DNA of 64,000 nucleotides from positions 1 through 64,000 of the forward strand of contig JAFLEI010000024.1 of assembly GCA_017301975.1 (NCBI GenBank), given 5' to 3'. This document shows, in pieces, positions 17,633 to 25,700 of this stretch; position 1 is the first letter of the stretch; each line of letters opens with the position of its first letter. The notes beneath the pieces are model-generated. The model was given only the letters and a program-made list of their open reading frames with translations, did no database searches and was not told the origin of the DNA. This DNA is from Verrucomicrobiota bacterium. GTDB taxonomy: Bacteria; Verrucomicrobiota; Verrucomicrobiia; Verrucomicrobiales; Verrucomicrobiaceae. Made by a program: the position numbers and the translations under genes.

Positions 17633-19828
17633 TTAGAAGGTGAGGCGGCCACCGACAACCACATTGAAGCCCGCCGCCTGGCGCTGCTGCTGGGAGTATG
17701 CCTGGCGGTATTTGGTGTCGAAAACATTGTTCAGATTCACGGTGAGAGAGAACGAACGGGGCCCCTCTTCCCAGACCTTCCACCCGGTGCGGATGTTCGT
17801 CACGAAGAAACCCGGGATTTGGAAGTTCTGGTTGATCGGCGGGTTGGTCGCGCTGGGAGATCCATACGCAGGATCGGTGGAAAACCCCGCGTCGATCTCA
17901 TCGCTCGGATTGTGCCGGATCAGCGGCCCTGCCCACAGCTCGGAAAGCTCCACCCAGTATTTCTTTTCATCGCTCTCAAAGCGCACCCCAAAATTCCCGT
18001 ACAAGGGCGGAATGAAGCGCAGCGGCACATTCTGCGACTGGTTCTGCCCATAGGTCCACGTCGTGTTGTTAAAGATCGTGAAATGCCGGTCCAGATCGTA
18101 GCTCAGCGCAAACTCCACGCCGGTGATGTAACCCTGCGCGGAATTCGAATTCCGCGTCGCATTGAAAGTTGTTCCACTGATCACCACCGTGCCTGAAGTC
18201 GTGGACGTGATCAGATCCGAAAGCTTCGTCAAGTATCCCGTCAGCGATCCCTTGAGCTTTTCCGTGTGCACGCGAGCACCGATCTCATACGTGATGCTCC
18301 TCTCCGGATTGATCATCGTGCTGGGCAGCGATGCCGTCAGGCTGGAAAACACCGGTGTGCCTGCGCTCAGCAGATCGCTGTAAGTGGGCGAGCGGAAGCC
18401 CGTGGCCACATTTGCCACCAGATCGAAGGATTTCGTCGCCTGATACACCGCACCCACGTTCCACGTCACCGCGTTCCAATACTTGTTCGCCGCGAGATCG
18501 CTGACCGTGTATCCGGCGCCGGGGATCACGTCCAAAGGTTCCGGGTTCGAATGCAGATGCGTGTTCTCATAGCGCGCGCCCACATTCATCAGCAGTTTTT
18601 CAAAGGGTTTAAAGTCCAGGGTGACAAACGTGTCGAAGACTTCGTAGGTGCCGTCCGGCGTGATCCCCGCCGGCTGGGAATTGGTGGTGACACCCGTGGC
18701 CAGCACCGTGGAATTCAAAGTTTGCGCAGCCGAAAGATTTTCGTGCCGGTAGTCCATCCCATAGACCAGCCGAGTGCTCTTGCTCCGGCCAAAGGTCGCC
18801 GCGTTTTGAATGCCCACGCCCCAGACATCTTGGTCGGAGTTGGTGATGGTGTTGTTAAAGTTTGTGGCCGTCTGCACACGGCGCTCGCGCAGCTGGTCGT
18901 AGTACTGGTAGTAGCCGTACACCTTGAGCTCGTCGCTCAGGAATCCCAGGTCCGAGGCGGTGTAGTCCAGCTTCACGATGCCACGGCGCTCCAGCGGGCT
19001 GAAGATGCGCGGCACGCCGTTTGCATTGAGCTTTGACTGCACGTAGCTGTTCACACCCGTGCGTTCATTGCCCACCCATGACAGGCGGAACACATGCCCT
19101 TTGACCGGCTGAAACGCCAGATTGGCATAGCCGCCGCTGGAATAAAAGCTGGTGGGGGCGACCGCGCCGCTGGGGCCGTGGTAGTTTCCCACATCCTGCA
19201 TGGACCATCCGGCGGCAAACGCCCACTTGTCGTTGCTCATGTGCACGTTCATGGCGTTGGTGAATTCCGTGTTGTTGGTGCCAAAGCGTGAGTACACATC
19301 CCCGCCCACGTTCAGGCTTTCGGAAAATTCACCTCGCTTGGAAAACACATTGATCACCCCGCCGATCGCATCGCTGCCATACTGCACGGATCCCGCGCCA
19401 CGCACCACCTCCATGCGGCCGACGGCATCCACGGGAAACTGATTGAAGAACGGATTTGGCCCCGAAAAAATCCCACCGTTGTTGATGCGGATGCCATCCC
19501 AGAGATACACCAGCTTGTTCCCCATCTGCCCCCGGATCACCGGAGAACCCTGCGCCGCCACCTGATTCACCCACACCCCCGGCTGCTCCTGCAGCATTTC
19601 TGACGGCGTCGTCGCCTGGAATCGCTCGATCCTCTTCTGCTCCACCACATTCGTGGACTGCGGCACCTTCTTCTGATCCTGCGCGGTGCGGGCGGCCGTG
19701 ATCACCATCGTGGGCAGCTCCTCCCCTTCATCCTTCTCCGGCTTTTCAGCCGCCTGCAAAGAAGGCACGGCCAGCAGCGCGCCCAGCGAAAGCATCAGTC
19801 GTGGAAAACGAAAATGTGTGACAACCAT
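17633..19828 (-). CDS. TonB-dependent outer-membrane receptor (heme or corrinoid type)
   Basis: 731 residues. Signal peptide to about residue 27 (LAVPSLQAAE). A TonB-box-like stretch (LPTMVITA) leads into the plug domain (about 40-150; PVIRGQMGNKLVYLWDGIRINN, RGAGSVQYGSDAIGGVINV as diagnostic pieces). The 22-strand barrel ends in an aromatic residue (VVVGGRLTF). In the barrel, GFRSP and NPER stand where heme receptors carry FRAP/NPNL-type motifs, weak support for heme. First gene of the operon with the CobN-like protein, TolQ-like protein and DUF2149. The ATG at 19828 gives a compact signal peptide. Confidence 0.93.
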   Translation of the reverse strand: MVVTHFRFPRLMLSLGALLAVPSLQAAEKPEKDEGEELPTMVITAARTAQDQKKVPQSTNVVEQKRIERFQATTPSEMLQEQPGVWVNQVAAQGSPVIRGQMGNKLVYLWDGIRINNGGIFSGPNPFFNQFPVDAVGRMEVVRGAGSVQYGSDAIGGVINVFSKRGEFSESLNVGGDVYSRFGTNNTEFTNAMNVHMSNDKWAFAAGWSMQDVGNYHGPSGAVAPTSFYSSGGYANLAFQPVKGHVFRLSWVGNERTGVNSYVQSKLNANGVPRIFSPLERRGIVKLDYTASDLGFLSDELKVYGYYQYYDQLRERRVQTATNFNNTITNSDQDVWGVGIQNAATFGRSKSTRLVYGMDYRHENLSAAQTLNSTVLATGVTTNSQPAGITPDGTYEVFDTFVTLDFKPFEKLLMNVGARYENTHLHSNPEPLDVIPGAGYTVSDLAANKYWNAVTWNVGAVYQATKSFDLVANVATGFRSPTYSDLLSAGTPVFSSLTASLPSTMINPERSITYEIGARVHTEKLKGSLTGYLTKLSDLITSTTSGTVVISGTTFNATRNSNSAQGYITGVEFALSYDLDRHFTIFNNTTWTYGQNQSQNVPLRFIPPLYGNFGVRFESDEKKYWVELSELWAGPLIRHNPSDEIDAGFSTDPAYGSPSATNPPINQNFQIPGFFVTNIRTGWKVWEEGPRSFSLTVNLNNVFDTKYRQAYSQQQRQAAGFNVVVGGRLTF

Positions 19829-19888
19829 TCCCCGCTTTGGCACCCTGCTGGAGAATGCGCAATGCGGGCGCCGTTTGAAAGTGCATGG

Positions 19889-19907
19889 ATGGACAAAAAT
19901 CGTCCAT
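19889..19907. promoter_or_regulatory. Inverted repeat ATGGAC-N7-GTCCAT upstream of the TonB receptor
   Basis: A perfect 6-base inverted repeat with a 7-base spacer lies 61-79 bases upstream of the receptor start. It could be an operator or the stem of a leader RNA. No known regulator motif is recognised. Confidence 0.35.
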
Positions 19908-19946
19908 GGGAGCAGTCAAAAGAAACATTTCATTCCCACAGCAGCA

Positions 19947-19977
19947 GGCAGGTCTCCAGCTTGCTCGCGCCTCCCGT
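19947..19977 (-). promoter_or_regulatory. B12-box-like segment, possible 3' remnant of a cobalamin riboswitch
   Basis: On the minus strand, in the leader of the receptor operon, the sequence GCAAGCTGGAGACCTGCC matches the cobalamin-riboswitch consensus GCAAGCCAGGAGACCTGCC except for a short gap/substitution, and it is preceded by CGGGAGGCGC, close to the GGGAAGGC that comes before it in that RNA. The upstream conserved parts (GGTG...ATCC, GCCACTG) are not seen in the roughly 70 bases before imuA starts on the other strand. I read it as a shortened or degenerate riboswitch. It is 120-150 bases upstream of the receptor ATG. Confidence 0.5.
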
Positions 19978-20018
19978 GAAGAAGTCGGATTTGGGATTGC
20001 AAAAAGCAGCCCTGTAAA

Positions 20019-20038
20019 TACTGTTCTTTAGAACAGTA
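20019..20038. promoter_or_regulatory. LexA (SOS) box in front of imuA
   Basis: TACTGTTCTTTAGAACAGTA is a near-perfect palindrome containing TGTTC-N4-GAACA (20022-20035), the LexA-binding motif reported for Verrucomicrobia, and it also fits CTGT-N8-ACAG. It ends on the first base of the imuA ATG, so LexA bound here would cover the start of the cassette. Confidence 0.85.
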
Positions 20039-20745
20039 TGGAATTACCAACCAACATCACCGACATCCGCGAGCTTCTGCGCACGCGCTTTCCTCTGGCG
20101 CAGGCGGCTGAACTCACCCCTGCGGCTGAAATTCACACCGGCGTGACCTGTTTGGATCAGATGGGCATGCAGGCAGGCCGTCTGCATGAGATCGTCTGCC
20201 ATGGCCGGGCGGCAGGCGCGGGGCTGCTCCTCTCCGCCTTGCTGGACGGCGGGGGGCAGGAGATCAAACAGCCCGTGGCTTTGGTGGACGGGGCGGATGT
20301 TTTCAATCCGCTCGATATCTCCGCAGAAACACGGGAAAGGCTGCTCTGGCTGAGATGCCGGGATGCCGCGCAGGCGGTGAAGGGGGCGGATCTGCTGCTG
20401 CGGGATGGCAACATGCCGCGCGTGCTGATGGACCTCATCCTGTGCCCGGACAGCACGGTGCGCCGGATTCCCGCCCAGGTGTGGCACCGGCTGCGCATGC
20501 TGGCGGAAAAAAGCGGTGCGCTGTGCTGTGTCTTCACGGCTTTTCAAACAGTGCCCTGCGTGCGTTCACGGCTGGTGCTGAAGCTGCCGCATGGGCTGGA
20601 TGCCCTGGACCGCCCGCGTGCAGAGCTGGCCGCGCAGCTTCGGGGTGCTGTGGTATGCCGTGGTATAGGAGGGGAAACAGCGCTGCGAACATCCGGCCTG
20701 CCCCTGCCCCTGCCCCTGCCCCTGCCTCTGGCGGCGGCGGGCTGA
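20038..20745 (+). CDS. imuA: ImuA, RecA-like accessory protein of the SOS mutasome
   Basis: 235 residues. It has the ImuA/SulA-like layout: an N-terminal helix (ELLRTRFPLAQA), then a truncated RecA-type core starting TGVTCLDQMGMQAGRLHEIVCHG. No canonical Walker A lysine is seen, as is common for ImuA. ImuA acts with ImuB and DnaE2 in damage-induced mutagenesis; in studied systems it contacts RecA and ImuB. The C-terminus is a (Leu-Pro) run encoded by a repeated hexamer. The ATG lies directly against the LexA box, leaving no room for a ribosome-binding site, so the mRNA may be leaderless or the true start may be internal. The next gene starts 21 bases on. Confidence 0.88.
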   Translation: MELPTNITDIRELLRTRFPLAQAAELTPAAEIHTGVTCLDQMGMQAGRLHEIVCHGRAAGAGLLLSALLDGGGQEIKQPVALVDGADVFNPLDISAETRERLLWLRCRDAAQAVKGADLLLRDGNMPRVLMDLILCPDSTVRRIPAQVWHRLRMLAEKSGALCCVFTAFQTVPCVRSRLVLKLPHGLDALDRPRAELAAQLRGAVVCRGIGGETALRTSGLPLPLPLPLPLAAAG

Positions 20746-20766
20746 AAAAAGAAACACTTCCGGCCC

Positions 20767-22284
20767 ATGAAGACGAAGACATCATCATCTGTTCACGCAG
20801 CCATCTGGCTGCCGCGTTTTGCCCTGCAGGCGGCGCTGCGCGTCACACCGCAGCCTGCCGGTGCGGTGCTGGCCGTGCTGGATGGCGGCGCGGAGCCGGC
20901 TGCTGGAAAAGAGGCCGGCGCCGGCCGCATCATGCATGCAAACCGCATCGCGGAATGCCGCGGCATCATGCCAGGCATGACGGCCTCCCAGGCCATGGCA
21001 CGCTGCATGAAGCTGACCCTGCTGCACCGCATGGCGGATGAGGAGGAGCGGGTGCAGCAGGAGCTGCTGGAATGCGCCGACCGCTGGACACCGGACTATG
21101 AATCCACGGAGCCCGGCCTGTGCGTGCTGGACCTGTCTGCGGCACGCGGCATCCGGCAGCGCCGTCTGGCCTGTGGCGAGTCCATTCGTGAGGAGCTCGC
21201 CACGCACAGCCTGGAAGCCCGCGTGGGTTTTGCCGGGGATCCGGATCACGCCTGCCTCGCAGCGCATGCCGCTGAAAGTGTCCTGATTCATGAGGGCGGC
21301 GGAAGTGATGCCACCCTGCTGGAAAAGCTGCCGGTGGCGGTGCTGCATCCGGCGCCTGCCGTGATGGAGGTACTGCGGCTCTGGGGCGTGCACACACTCG
21401 CCCAACTGGCCGCCCTGCCGCGCGAAGGCGTGGCCGCACGTCTGGGCGCGGACGGCCTGCATGCCTGGCAGCTGGCCAAAGGCGGTACTGGCAGGCTGCT
21501 GCAGCGGGTGCGGCCCGCCGCGCTGTTCTGTGAAACCACCGAACTGGAGCACCCCGTGGAGTCTTTGGATCCCCTGCTTTTTGTGCTGCGTCGGATGCTG
21601 GAGACCCTGTGTCGGCGGCTGGCGGAACGCTGGCTGGTGGCTGCGGCTGAGCACCTCCGGCTCACCTTTGAAGACGGCAGCCAGCATGAACGCCTGCTCC
21701 GCGTGGCGGAACCCACGCGGGATGAGGACCTGCTGCTGCGCGTGCTTCACACGCATCTGGACGGCATGCGCTCCGCCGCCGCCGTGAAGTCCGTGACGCT
21801 GGAGCTGACACCCACGCGGCAGTCGATGCGTCAGAACCTCCTGTTTGAACGCAGCCTGCGCGATCCGCAGCGCTTCGCAGAAACGCTGGCGCAGCTGGAG
21901 GCGCTGTTCGGCATCGGCCGCATGGGCAAACCGCGCCTGCTGTCGAGCCACAGGCCGGATGCCTTTTTGATGGCGGGCTTTCTGGAGCCCACGCCCCCTG
22001 CCCCGGGGCGCAACGACACGCCGTCTCACGGCCTGCCGCTGTGCCGCTTCCGCCCGCCGCGCACCGTGGGCGTCAGCCTGCACCAGCACCGGCCTGCGTT
22101 CATCACCACGGCTGGCACCACCCTCACCATCACCGCCGCCAACGGCCCCTGCTATCTCTCCGGCGACTGGTGGGACCGGCAGGCATGGAGCCGCGAGGTG
22201 TGGGAGGTGGCGGCAAGCGATGGTGCTTTATACCAGCTCAACCGTGAAGGCGCTCACTGGGTGCTGGACGGAGTTTTCGGCTGA
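20767..22284 (+). CDS. imuB: ImuB, inactive Y-family polymerase homologue of the mutasome
   Basis: 505 residues. The N-terminus AAIWLPRFALQAALR replaces the DxD motif of active Y-family polymerases (DinB reads DMDAFFASVE), as expected of ImuB. The Y-family core continues with MPGMTASQAMARCMKLTLL, and the helix-hairpin-helix region reads LRLWGVHTLAQLAALPREGVAARLG in part. QNLLF near residue 358 fits a beta-clamp-binding motif. The C-terminus (WWDRQAWSREVWEV) is the conserved ImuB tail. ImuB links DnaE2, ImuA and the sliding clamp. It lies between imuA and dnaE2 in the standard order. Confidence 0.93.
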   Translation: MKTKTSSSVHAAIWLPRFALQAALRVTPQPAGAVLAVLDGGAEPAAGKEAGAGRIMHANRIAECRGIMPGMTASQAMARCMKLTLLHRMADEEERVQQELLECADRWTPDYESTEPGLCVLDLSAARGIRQRRLACGESIREELATHSLEARVGFAGDPDHACLAAHAAESVLIHEGGGSDATLLEKLPVAVLHPAPAVMEVLRLWGVHTLAQLAALPREGVAARLGADGLHAWQLAKGGTGRLLQRVRPAALFCETTELEHPVESLDPLLFVLRRMLETLCRRLAERWLVAAAEHLRLTFEDGSQHERLLRVAEPTRDEDLLLRVLHTHLDGMRSAAAVKSVTLELTPTRQSMRQNLLFERSLRDPQRFAETLAQLEALFGIGRMGKPRLLSSHRPDAFLMAGFLEPTPPAPGRNDTPSHGLPLCRFRPPRTVGVSLHQHRPAFITTAGTTLTITAANGPCYLSGDWWDRQAWSREVWEVAASDGALYQLNREGAHWVLDGVFG

Positions 22285-22290
22285 ACGGTC

Positions 22291-25200
22291 ATGGCTTTCG
22301 TGGAACTCCATGCACGCAGCGCGTTTAGTTTTCTGCGCGCCTCCAGCACGCCAGAGGCGCTGCTGGACCACGCCGCCTCGCTGGGGATGGGGCAGATCGC
22401 CATCACGGACCGCGATGGCGTGTACGGCTCCGCACGTGCGCACCACCGGGCTGGGGAGCATGGCATGCGCGGCATCGTGGGCGCGGAGCTCACGCTGGAA
22501 GATGATTCCGTGCTGCCCGTGCTCGTCCGCACGCGTGAAGGCTACCAAAACCTCTGCCGCATGCTCACCCAGTCCAAGCTGCGGGCGGCGAAATACGCAG
22601 GACGCATCACATGGGCGGAGCTGGAGCAGCACGCGCAGGGCCTCATGGCGCTTTCAGGAGATGAGGAGGGGCCTCTCCTTCGTGCTCTGGCCAAGGATGA
22701 TCGCCAGACCGCTCTGTGCACCATGGAAAATCTCGTCCGCATCTTCGGCAAAGAAAACGCTGCCGTGGAAATCCAGCGCCACCATCTCCGCAAAGACAAG
22801 CTCAGCGTGACCTCACTGGCAGAACTGGCGGAACGTTTCGATCTGCCCCTCGTCGCCTCCAACGGCCCCTGCTACGCCATGCGTGAGGGCCGCATGCTGC
22901 TGGATGCCTTCACCGCGCTGCGGCACCACACCACGCTGGATGAAGCCGGGCTGCTGCTCTCTCCCAATTCCCAGCGTCATCTCAAAGGTGAGCATGAAAT
23001 GCGGGCTCTCTTTCCCGATCTTCCCGCCGCCGTGGACAACACCGCACGCCTCGCGGAGCGCATCGATTTCACGCTCGAAAATCTCGGCTATCAATTTCCC
23101 ACCTATGCCGTCCCTCCCGGTCACGACATGAACTCGTTTCTGCGCGAGGCGTCTTTTCACGCCGCACGTGAACGCTATGGCGAAATGAACAACGAGATCA
23201 AAGCCAAGCTCGATCACGAACTGCGCGTCATCCACCAGCTCGGCTTCAGCGGCTACTTCCTCGTGATCTGGGACATCGTGCGCTGGTGCAAAGATCAGGG
23301 CATCATGGTGCAGGGCCGTGGCAGCGCCGCCAACAGCGTGGTCTGCTATTCGCTCGGCATCACCAATGCGGAACCGATCAAAGGCAAACTCTTGTTCGAA
23401 CGCTTCCTCAGCGAAGGGCGGGACACCTGGCCGGACATCGATCTTGATCTTCCCAGCGGCGACCGGCGTGAACGCGTGATTCAGGAAATGTACCGCCGCT
23501 TTGCCCCGCATGGCGCTGCGATGACCGCCAACGTCATCACTTATCGCGGTCGCAGCGCCCTGCGTGAGATGGGCAAGGTTCTCGGCCTGCCGCAGGATGT
23601 GATCGACCGCTTTTCCAGCCTCTTTGCCAATGGTGATTTCCAGCACACGCTTGGGATGGAGGATCACGTGCGGCGCGCGGGAATGCCCGGCGATCATCCG
23701 CGTCTTGCGGCTCTGCTGCGCCTGCATGCCGCCGTCTATGGCATGCCGCGCCACCTGGGCCAGCACAGCGGCGGCATGGTGCTGTGCAGCCAGGGGCTCG
23801 ATACCGTCGTGCCGCTGGAGCCCGCGTCCATGCCCGGCCGCGTCGTCGTGCAGTGGGACAAGGATGACTGCGCGGATCTGGGCATCATCAAGGTGGACCT
23901 CCTGGGTCTCGGCATGATGGCCGTGCTGGAAGACACAATCCACACCTGCCACGAACGCGGAGAATCACGCGCCGTCGAGATACATCGCCTTCCACAGGAC
24001 GACCCCGCCACCTACGACATGATCTGCCGTGCCGACACCATCGGGGTGTTTCAAATCGAAAGCCGTGCGCAGATGGCCACCCTGCCACGCTTGCAGCCGC
24101 GCAAATTTTACGATCTCGTGGTCGAAGTCTCCCTCATCCGGCCTGGGCCCATCGTTGGCAAAATGGTCCATCCATACCTCAACCGCCATGCAGGCCGGGA
24201 GAAGGTGGACTACATCGCCGACTGTTTTGAACCCATCCTGGAAAAGACCCTCGGCGTGCCTTTGTTTCAAGAGCAGGTGCTGCAAATGGCCATGGTCATC
24301 GCCGGATTCAGCGGCAGCGAGGCCGAGGAACTGCGCCGCGCGCTGAGCTTTCACCGCTCCCAGGAACGCATGGACAAGGTCATGGCCAAACTGCGCGCAG
24401 CCATGACACAGCGCAGCGTCCCGGAGATCACCCAGGACCGTGTGGTAAAATCGATCCAGTCCTTTGCCGTGTATGGCTTCCCCGAATCCCACGCCATCAG
24501 CTTCGCGCTTCTGGCCTATGCCAGCGCCTGGCTGCGCACTCATCGGCTGGCGGAATTCACCGCTGCCCTGCTCAACAACCAGCCCATGGGCTTTTACTCC
24601 TGCGCCACACTCGTGCGCGATGCCAAACTGCATGGCCTGCGTGTGCTGCCCGTGTGTGTCACCCTCTCCGATCTCGACTGCCGCGTCGATGACGACTCCA
24701 CCATCCGCCTCGGCTTCAGCCAGCTTCGCGGTTTCTGCACCGCCTCCCGTCACCTGCTGATTTCAGCACGGCAGGCAGGCCCCTGGCTCAGCATCGAAGA
24801 CTTCCTTTTGCGCTGCCCTTTGCCCAAGGATGAACTGCGCGTGCTGGCCAAATCCGGCGCCCTGAATGCACTGGCCTCCAACCGCCGCAGCGCCCTGTGG
24901 GAAGTGGAGCAAAAACGCGAAGCCGATCTCTTTTCCGCCTTCGCAAATGCACCAGAGGAAACGTCCTCCCCGCTCGCCGTCATGACGCCGGCAGAAAGAC
25001 TCGAAGCCGACTACGCCGCCACCTCCCTCACCGTGGGCCCGCATCCCATGGCTCTCATGCGCGCCACGCTGCCAGACCTGACTCGCGCCTGCGATCTCCC
25101 CAGCCGCAGACCCGGCGCCCGGGTAATCATCGGCGGCATGGTCATCTGCCGTCAGCGCCCTGGCACCGCGAATGGCCACGTCTTCATCAGTCTTGAAGAC

Positions 25201-25395
25201 GAAACCGGCATCGCCAACGCCTTCGTTCCCTCCAGCTTGTTTGAAGCACGCCGCCTCGTCATCACCCATGAGTCCTTCCTGCGCATCCGCGGACGTCTTC
25301 AGATTGCCGACAATGTCACCACCGTGCTCGCTCTCGCCATTGAGCATCTGCCTTCCACCACGCAAGGCGGCGTCAAATCGCATGACTTTCATTGA
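22291..25395 (+). CDS. dnaE2: Error-prone DNA polymerase DnaE2 (ImuC)
   Basis: 1034 residues, typical of DnaE2 and shorter than replicative DnaE. The PHP domain lies at residues 1-270 (FVELHARSAFSFLRASS). The C-family palm has PDIDLDLPSGDRR near residue 383 (two catalytic Asp) and IIKVDLLGLGMM near 530 (third Asp). Helix-hairpin-helix and OB-fold segments follow (GHVFISLEDETGIANAFV near 970). Performs translesion synthesis under SOS control together with ImuA/B. The gene starts six bases after imuB and ends the cassette. Confidence 0.95.
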   Translation: MAFVELHARSAFSFLRASSTPEALLDHAASLGMGQIAITDRDGVYGSARAHHRAGEHGMRGIVGAELTLEDDSVLPVLVRTREGYQNLCRMLTQSKLRAAKYAGRITWAELEQHAQGLMALSGDEEGPLLRALAKDDRQTALCTMENLVRIFGKENAAVEIQRHHLRKDKLSVTSLAELAERFDLPLVASNGPCYAMREGRMLLDAFTALRHHTTLDEAGLLLSPNSQRHLKGEHEMRALFPDLPAAVDNTARLAERIDFTLENLGYQFPTYAVPPGHDMNSFLREASFHAARERYGEMNNEIKAKLDHELRVIHQLGFSGYFLVIWDIVRWCKDQGIMVQGRGSAANSVVCYSLGITNAEPIKGKLLFERFLSEGRDTWPDIDLDLPSGDRRERVIQEMYRRFAPHGAAMTANVITYRGRSALREMGKVLGLPQDVIDRFSSLFANGDFQHTLGMEDHVRRAGMPGDHPRLAALLRLHAAVYGMPRHLGQHSGGMVLCSQGLDTVVPLEPASMPGRVVVQWDKDDCADLGIIKVDLLGLGMMAVLEDTIHTCHERGESRAVEIHRLPQDDPATYDMICRADTIGVFQIESRAQMATLPRLQPRKFYDLVVEVSLIRPGPIVGKMVHPYLNRHAGREKVDYIADCFEPILEKTLGVPLFQEQVLQMAMVIAGFSGSEAEELRRALSFHRSQERMDKVMAKLRAAMTQRSVPEITQDRVVKSIQSFAVYGFPESHAISFALLAYASAWLRTHRLAEFTAALLNNQPMGFYSCATLVRDAKLHGLRVLPVCVTLSDLDCRVDDDSTIRLGFSQLRGFCTASRHLLISARQAGPWLSIEDFLLRCPLPKDELRVLAKSGALNALASNRRSALWEVEQKREADLFSAFANAPEETSSPLAVMTPAERLEADYAATSLTVGPHPMALMRATLPDLTRACDLPSRRPGARVIIGGMVICRQRPGTANGHVFISLEDETGIANAFVPSSLFEARRLVITHESFLRIRGRLQIADNVTTVLALAIEHLPSTTQGGVKSHDFH

Positions 25396-25700
25396 TGCGC
25401 CCTGGCCACAACTTGCATGGCCTTCTGATAAAGAGGACAGCCGGTGAATTTCCGTGCTGCCACGAAGCTTTGCCAGCCTGGTGGTGTCAGACACACAGGC
25501 CTGTGTGGGTTCGCTTGCCGAGATTGCACCGGAAACACATCCAGATCGCAGGCGCGCTGTCCTTTGCTCCTGTTCACCACCCTGAATGAGTCCTCAGGGC
25601 TTTCCAACGCGCGCAGACCTTTTTTCACTCACTCATCCCCCCCCGAAATCTCGGGGTCCTCGCACAAACGCTGCCTCAGCCACGTATTGCTCACGATTCC
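25396..25700. other. Intergenic region after dnaE2
   Basis: No gene is supported. It holds a 16-base perfect palindrome CACACAGGCCTGTGTG at 25492-25507 and a hairpin CCCTGA-N8-TCAGGG (about 25580-25600). These may act in termination downstream of dnaE2 or upstream control of the cytochrome gene; neither has a proper T-run directly after it. Confidence 0.5.

Noticed and set aside
20695..20735. Hexamer repeat in imuA as a phase-variation switch
   Set aside because: Changes of six bases keep the reading frame, so on/off switching is not possible.
25389..25628. 79-codon minus-strand open frame after dnaE2
   Set aside because: No recognisable domain; runs over palindromes in a gap between two plus-strand genes.
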